Assembly (NCBI GenBank): GCA_021739645.1
Contig: JAIPBL010000048.1
Span: forward strand, 1-47,135
Direction: 5' to 3'
Source: Saprospiraceae bacterium
GTDB lineage: Bacteria > Bacteroidota > Bacteroidia > Chitinophagales > Saprospiraceae
Length of the DNA: 47,135 bases
The notes beneath the pieces are model-generated. The model was not told the origin of the DNA and did no database searches. It saw nothing but the letters and a program-made list of their open reading frames with translations. Positions 42,956 to 47,135 of the stretch are shown here, one piece after another. Position 1 is the stretch's first letter; each line of letters starts with the position of its first letter. Made by a program: the position numbers and the translations under genes.

Positions 42956-43606
42956 TCATGATTGCAACTTTGGGCCGTAGGCCAAATCGCCCGCATCGCC
43001 CAAACCGGGCACAATGTAGGACTTTGCCGTAAGCTCATCATCAATGGCGCCAGCCCATACCTTGGCGGTAGGCATGGTACGGCGCAAGTGCTCCAACCCC
43101 TGCCGGGAGGCAATGGCGGTAGCCACATGAACTTCCGAAGGCTGCCCGAACCGCCGGAGTGCTTCGATGGCCATTTCCACGGAAGCGCCGGTGGCCACCA
43201 TCGGGTCGGTGAGGATGAGCACACAGTCGTTGAGGTCGGGACAAGAGACGTACTCCAGCGCAATCTCGAAGGTGCCGTCCTTGTGGTGTCGGCGATAGGC
43301 GGAGACGAAAGCGCTTTCCGCCCGGTCAAAATAGTTGAGCAGGCCCTGGTGCATGGGCATGCCTGCTCGCAGGATAGTGGCCAGCACAATGCGATTGGAA
43401 GGCATATTGACCTTTGCTACCCCCAGTGGCGTTTCTATCTCCTGTGGGTGGTAGTTGAGCCGCTGGCTGATTTCGTAGGCCATTACCTCCCCAATCCGCT
43501 CCAAATTGCGGCGAAACCGAAGGCGGTCTTTTTGTACGTTCACATCCCGCAGTTCAGCGATGAAACGGTTGGCAATGGAATTATTTTCGCTCAGGTTGAA
43601 AATCAT
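42956..43606 (-). CDS. upp: Uracil phosphoribosyltransferase
   Basis: The 216-residue enzyme makes UMP from uracil and PRPP (pyrimidine salvage). The PRPP-binding loop is LILTDPMVATGASVEMAI (about residues 130-147). ATILRAGMPMHQGL and the C-terminal uracil-binding YIVPGLGDAGDLAYG are also standard. It complements carB, which is in the de novo pathway, though they are 12 kb apart. Confidence 0.95.
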   Translation of the reverse strand: MIFNLSENNSIANRFIAELRDVNVQKDRLRFRRNLERIGEVMAYEISQRLNYHPQEIETPLGVAKVNMPSNRIVLATILRAGMPMHQGLLNYFDRAESAFVSAYRRHHKDGTFEIALEYVSCPDLNDCVLILTDPMVATGASVEMAIEALRRFGQPSEVHVATAIASRQGLEHLRRTMPTAKVWAGAIDDELTAKSYIVPGLGDAGDLAYGPKLQS

Positions 43607-43676
43607 TTATCTGGTATTTTTGCAACTATCGTTCTAACAAAAGGGCTTCCTCGTAAAAATGCCTTGTAGCGATTCT

Positions 43677-43825
43677 CGCCCCATCGGGGCGAAATGTCGG
43701 TAGTGATTTCATTGTGAATGGGTCTCCGTGCCGTAGGTACGGCATACTAGCGACAACATTTCGTACCTACGGCACGGAAGGCAAGGGTTCTGGGAATACT
43801 ACCGACATCTCGCCCCGATGGGGCG
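43677..43825. mobile_element. MITE-like nested palindromic element, second copy of the core
   Basis: Outer arms of 28 bp match at 27 positions (43677-43704 and 43798-43825, with the inner palindrome CGCCCCATCGGGGCG). A perfect 17-bp inner stem lies at 43725-43741 and 43762-43778. The core CCGTAGGTACGGCAT matches 14 of 15 positions of the core in the element at 13783-13965. No ORF. The gene-free stretch 43607-44201 holds this element, AT-rich sequence and the inverted repeat at 44090-44183. Confidence 0.75.
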
Positions 43826-44089
43826 TTAAAACTGTCTGCACGTTTTTTTGAGAAATCCCTTGTTCTAACAACAATAGCGGTGCAAATGTAGGGAAATATC
43901 AGTGGACGGTGTGCGAGATATTGGATTATAGGCAATAGATAAAAGTCACTACAGCATGGGCATTGAAACGTTCACAATCAATTGTCCAACATCTATGGCC
44001 TAAAGCCTTTTCATAGGCTTTTTGATAGTTTTTATCTAACAAAATAAGGCGAGGCAGAAACCGTGGTGTATTTTCAGCCCTCGCAATGG

Positions 44090-44183
44090 ACCCCTGACTC
44101 CTAAAGGGGGACCTAAAATATTCAACCCTCGACAAAGTCCCTAGGCATTAAAACCTGTGGGTCCCCCTTTAGGGGTCAGGGGT
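44090..44183. repeat. 24-bp inverted repeat before the permease gene
   Basis: Arms at 44090-44113 and 44160-44183 match at 23 of 24 positions (core CCTAAAGGGGGACC). The loop is 46 bp. The right arm ends 18 bp before the permease start codon, so it will be in the leader or overlap the promoter. Confidence 0.85.
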
Positions 44184-44201
44184 AAACGCAACAACGCAAC
44201 C

Positions 44202-45440
44202 ATGCATTACAGTGAAATAATCAAGATAGCACTCCGCTCCGTGCGCAACAACCTGCTCCGTGCGATTCTCACCCTGATGATTATTGCCATCGGCATCATG
44301 GCCTTGGTGGGCATCCTGACGGCCATCGACAACATGGTCTTTTCCCTCAACGACAATTTCTCCGGGCTTGGCGCCAATTCGTTCACCATCTCCCCAAAGG
44401 GCGCTGAACTCAGCGGCTCGGATAGCGGCAGGCGGCAAAAGCGGGGCGAACCCATTTCGATGAAAGAAGCGCTGGAATTCAAGGAGCGCTTCGACTATCC
44501 GGCCAGGGTCTCCGTTTCATCGAACTGCACTGGCCGTGCGACTATCAAGCATGGAGAGGAAAAAACAAGTCCCATCGTTTCAGTAGTGGCCATTGACGAA
44601 AACTATATTGAGGCCAAGGGACACGAAATACAGCTTGGGCGGGCATTTACCACCCAAGAGATACTGAACGGTGGCAACAAGGCCATCATCGGGTCGGACG
44701 TCGTAGAGTCATTGTTCGACAATAAACCGGAGAAGGCGCTGAACAGTACCATTGCCATCGGCAATCTCCAGTTTCGGGTGGTGGGCGTGATGGCTTCCAA
44801 AGGCTCCGCCATGAACCAAAGCGAGGACCGGGTAGTGCTCATCCCACTGCTCGACGGCAAGCGATACTATGCCACGCAGAGCCAAAACTACAACGTGATG
44901 GTCAGCTTAAATGACGCTACAACCATGGACCAGGCGGAGTCTTATGCCATCGGCGTGTTCCGCAGTGTGCGGCGGCTCATGGCCAGGCAGGACAACGATT
45001 TTGAAATATTCAAGAGCGACAGCTTGGTGTCCATCATCAAGGACAATACCACCAACCTCCGTGCCGCTGCTGTGGCCATTGGCCTGATGACGCTGCTCGG
45101 CGCCGCCATCGGCCTGATGAACATCATGCTCGTGTCCGTCACGGAGCGCACCCGGGAAATTGGCATCAGCAAATCGTTGGGTGCCACCCGAAAAACCATT
45201 CTTTGGCAATTCCTCACCGAAGCAGTCATCATCTGCCAAATGGGCGGCGTGGTGGGCATCCTGCTGGGCATCCTCGCTGGCTTCGGTGTCACGGCGGCCA
45301 TGGGCGGCCACTTCGTCATGCCCTGGAACTGGATTATCATGGCCATCATCGTTTGTACGATAGTCGGGCTTGGTTCCGGCATTTACCCCGCCATGAAGGC
45401 GTCGAGGTTGGACCCGATTGAGGCGCTGCGGTATGAGTAG
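44202..45440 (+). CDS. MacB/FtsX-like ABC transporter permease
   Basis: The 412-residue membrane protein has one N-terminal helix (about 18-45, [20 protein letters not shown]), a periplasmic core domain of MacB type (about 50-270) and three helices at the C-terminus (about 285-405), the FtsX layout. These permeases work by mechanotransmission with a separate ATPase, and no ATPase gene is next to it in this window. The frame is open from 44157, but the ATG at 44202 ([17 protein letters not shown]) fits the family start and avoids the repeat. Confidence 0.9.
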   Translation: MHYSEIIKIALRSVRNNLLRAILTLMIIAIGIMALVGILTAIDNMVFSLNDNFSGLGANSFTISPKGAELSGSDSGRRQKRGEPISMKEALEFKERFDYPARVSVSSNCTGRATIKHGEEKTSPIVSVVAIDENYIEAKGHEIQLGRAFTTQEILNGGNKAIIGSDVVESLFDNKPEKALNSTIAIGNLQFRVVGVMASKGSAMNQSEDRVVLIPLLDGKRYYATQSQNYNVMVSLNDATTMDQAESYAIGVFRSVRRLMARQDNDFEIFKSDSLVSIIKDNTTNLRAAAVAIGLMTLLGAAIGLMNIMLVSVTERTREIGISKSLGATRKTILWQFLTEAVIICQMGGVVGILLGILAGFGVTAAMGGHFVMPWNWIIMAIIVCTIVGLGSGIYPAMKASRLDPIEALRYE

Positions 45441-45668
45441 AAGGGGATGAAAGGAAAAAGTATAAAGGAAAAAGGCAAAAGTTGGACCTGCTCCCCCCTT
45501 GGCATGGCCTCAGGCCAACTGCGACGTCATGCATGACGATATACGGGACGCTACGGGTGGCCTACGGCTATGCCAAAAGCGGCGCAAACACGACTTGCCA
45601 AAAGTATAAAGGCAAAAGCAGGGACTCCCCACTTTTGCCTTTTCACTTTCTCCTTTTTCCTTCCGAAA
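45441..45668. repeat. Intergenic region with nested inverted repeats
   Basis: AAAGGAAAAAGGCAAAAG-type sequence near 45450-45480 is mirrored by CTTTTGCCTTTTC near 45638-45650. An inner imperfect pair of GGCATGGCC-like arms surrounds a perfect 14-bp palindrome CGTCATGCATGACG at 45525-45538. No coding potential was recognised. Confidence 0.6.
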
Positions 45669-46165
45669 TCAAACCCCGTTCGGGGAAAGCTCTAATGCCG
45701 CTAAAGCAGTGGGCGGTGCCTGTACCTCCTTCTTCACGCCCTCCTCCTCATCGTGACGGATGCCCACCTTGCTGATGCGGCTCGCATTTTCGAGGGACTG
45801 GTAGAAATTGATATCCACCACCTTATATACCAGTGCCGATTTCATCATATCCTGTATTACAAACTCCGACAGGCCGAATGCCAAGTTCAGCAGTTCGTTG
45901 CGGTCCGCCTCGGAGGTATAGACATTGGCGATGGGCTTCGGGTTCTTCTCCTCGAATTTTACGAGGGCTTCCGCCACATCGCTCATAAATGCCGTGGTGA
46001 TGCCATAGTCCACAGCGACAGCCTCGGCTTCCAGGCATTTTTGTCCTCGGAGATGCCACTGGCATTGGTCGTGAGGCGCTTCATCAGGTCCTTCAATGCC
46101 ACGATTCGGTCTTTCAGTGTAGCGACAAGCAGCACAAAAGCGGCACCAAGGCCACTACCTCCGTG
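45669..46165 (-). pseudogene. Frameshifted gene of unknown function
   Basis: The 114-residue open frame (45669-46013) has a natural-looking acidic sequence (VAEALVKFEEKNPKPIANVY, SEADRNELLNLAFGLSEFV). The codons just upstream in that frame do not look coding, whereas a second frame in 46034-46165 reads AAFVLLVATLKDRIVALKDL followed by MKRLTTNASGISEDKNA. Joining the two near 46030-46036 needs a one-base shift. The N-terminus beyond is lost. I do not recognise the family. A short intact protein starting at GTG 46013 is the alternative. Confidence 0.5.
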
Positions 46166-46408
46166 CGGGTTGCGAGTGATTTGGAATTGGGGCCTGTTAT
46201 TCGGGATTTGGAAGGCGGGGCAGGGGAAATGGGGCGGGTAAAACAAAAAATGATAAAATTGACACAAAAAGAACAAGAAATATTTTTGGATTTCACTAAG
46301 CAGCCTAACTTTAGCGCACGAACCTTTCCTTATTGTAAAATAATATGCACCGTTGAAGGCATAATGATAGAATAACACAAAATCTATGACCAAGTGCCCC
46401 ACATTCCC
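46166..46408. other. Gap without recognisable genes
   Basis: About 240 bp between the frameshifted ORF and the integrase remnant, AT-rich in its second half. No promoter, repeat or RNA gene was recognised. Confidence 0.4.
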
Positions 46409-47043
46409 TCCGTCTCGAACCCCTTGAATTAGCGGGCATTCGCCTTATTAAAGCTACTGTTCCCAAAGAATCTATTTTGATTGAAAAAATCAAACGCATC
46501 AAGGGTCGGCAATGGTCGCAGCAGCAAGGTGCATGGCTGCTACCGTTGGATAAGGACGCTTGGGCCTCGTTCCAGCAGGAATTCCGGGATACGCTGTACA
46601 TCATCATAAAGGAAGGACAAGAAATTGTACATGAACCCGAAGAAACAAAGCCCAAAAAAGTCAGCGCAAAAAAAGCAGATTTTTGGAAAGGGAGGCTGCG
46701 TCTCGATTTTCCCTACCGCAAGGATTGGGTCGAAAAAATAAAGCAAATAGAAGGCAGGCGCTGGCACCCCGAACACAATTGCTGGACCATACCCGATAGC
46801 CCTTTGAGCATGGCGCAGTCAACAAAACATTTTGGGGATGATTTTCATTTGGACATAGATGAACATGCACCAACTATCCCCTCAAAGCGCACCAACTCCC
46901 CCCAGGCCGTATCCGATAAGGCGCCAGCAAAGTATCATGAAGAACTGACTAAATTGGAGGAGAAGCTGACACTGAGGCGCATGAGCCATCATACCATTTT
47001 AGACTTTGGACAATTTTTAGCTGCCCGACAAAAAGTTCTTTGA
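46409..47043 (+). pseudogene. Truncated tyrosine recombinase (integrase) with duplicated N-terminal motif
   Basis: The main open frame (46429-47043, TTG at 46477) has two copies of a motif: IEKIKRIKGRQW with WLLP, and VEKIKQIEGRRW with WTIP. The start of a core-binding domain follows (LTKLEEKLTLRRMSHHTILD). This is the N-terminal layout of some Bacteroidota phage-type integrases. The catalytic domain is absent: the frame stops at 47041 after LAARQKVL. In another frame, 46409-46440 reads LRLEPLELAG and would join the open frame if one base were added near 46440, so the 5' end is frameshifted too. It is judged a dead remnant of a mobile element. Confidence 0.6.
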
Positions 47044-47135
47044 AAAAAGACAGACTGGTTGCAATTTGATGGTATGAAAAATCAAAAAAAAGCTACCAGT
47101 TCTGCCTCGATCTTCTTCAATTGGGGTTGCGCAAC

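Noticed and set aside
43926-44135. Small minus-strand open frame of 69 residues
   Set aside because: It lies in repeat and AT-rich intergenic sequence with no start signal or family.
1-47135. tRNA and rRNA genes
   Set aside because: No T-loop GGTTCGANTCC with a matching cloverleaf, and no rRNA-like segment, was seen.

Overview
The window looks like a chromosomal segment of a Bacteroidota member, most likely from the Saprospiria or a related order. The evidence is a type IX secretion C-terminal signal, families largely confined to Bacteroidota (DUF5723, DUF3078), Tat-exported Gfo/Idh/MocA and isoquinoline-oxidoreductase-like proteins, and promoters of the Bacteroidota form TTTG-N19-TAnnTTTG. 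Several non-coding elements have no gene product to identify them and are described here from the bases alone. No rRNA, tRNA, CRISPR array or intact insertion sequence was found.

Layout. Positions 1-6430 are mostly minus-strand: a trans-polyprenyl diphosphate synthase, a DUF5723 barrel, asparaginyl-tRNA synthetase, an ECF sigma factor and a glycosyltransferase whose stop overlaps the sigma start. Positions 6500-14710 carry a cupin protein, D-aminoacyl-tRNA deacylase (opposite strand), a class A penicillin-binding protein, a HEAT-repeat/cyclophilin lipoprotein, gcvT and a short-chain dehydrogenase. Positions 14750-19610 (minus) hold a sodium:solute symporter, a four-helix-bundle protein, thiL and a DUF4143 ATPase. 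A fused isobutyryl-CoA-mutase-type gene (icmF) follows. Positions 23300-26140 (minus) hold DUF3078, a mechanosensitive channel, a small protein and a second ECF sigma factor. Next come a candidate small RNA, an M28 peptidase, carB with a terminator-like leader, a PIN-domain toxin-antitoxin pair and an ABC exporter pair. Positions 34500-43610 hold a T9SS cargo protein, a Gfo/Idh/MocA oxidoreductase, a small putative lipoprotein, a broken prfC fragment, an iorAB-type molybdenum hydroxylase, a PaaE-like reductase, a barrel protein and upp. The end has an orphan MacB/FtsX-like permease, a frameshifted ORF and a truncated integrase.

Most genes are housekeeping or envelope genes in short transcription units. 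The distinctive part is the repeat landscape. A family of about 60-bp elements built from heptamers (core GTTGGCA) lies against or across stop codons in at least five places. Other heptamer families and several perfect palindromes lie between genes, and four repeats sit inside open reading frames (DUF5723, glycosyltransferase, asnS, icmF). Two nested-hairpin, MITE-like elements share a core. The best regulatory candidates are a perfect promoter overlapped by a 16-bp inverted repeat before the DUF4143 ATPase gene, a promoter plus leader terminator before carB, and a promoter-to-terminator unit of about 195 nt with no ORF at 26387-26582.
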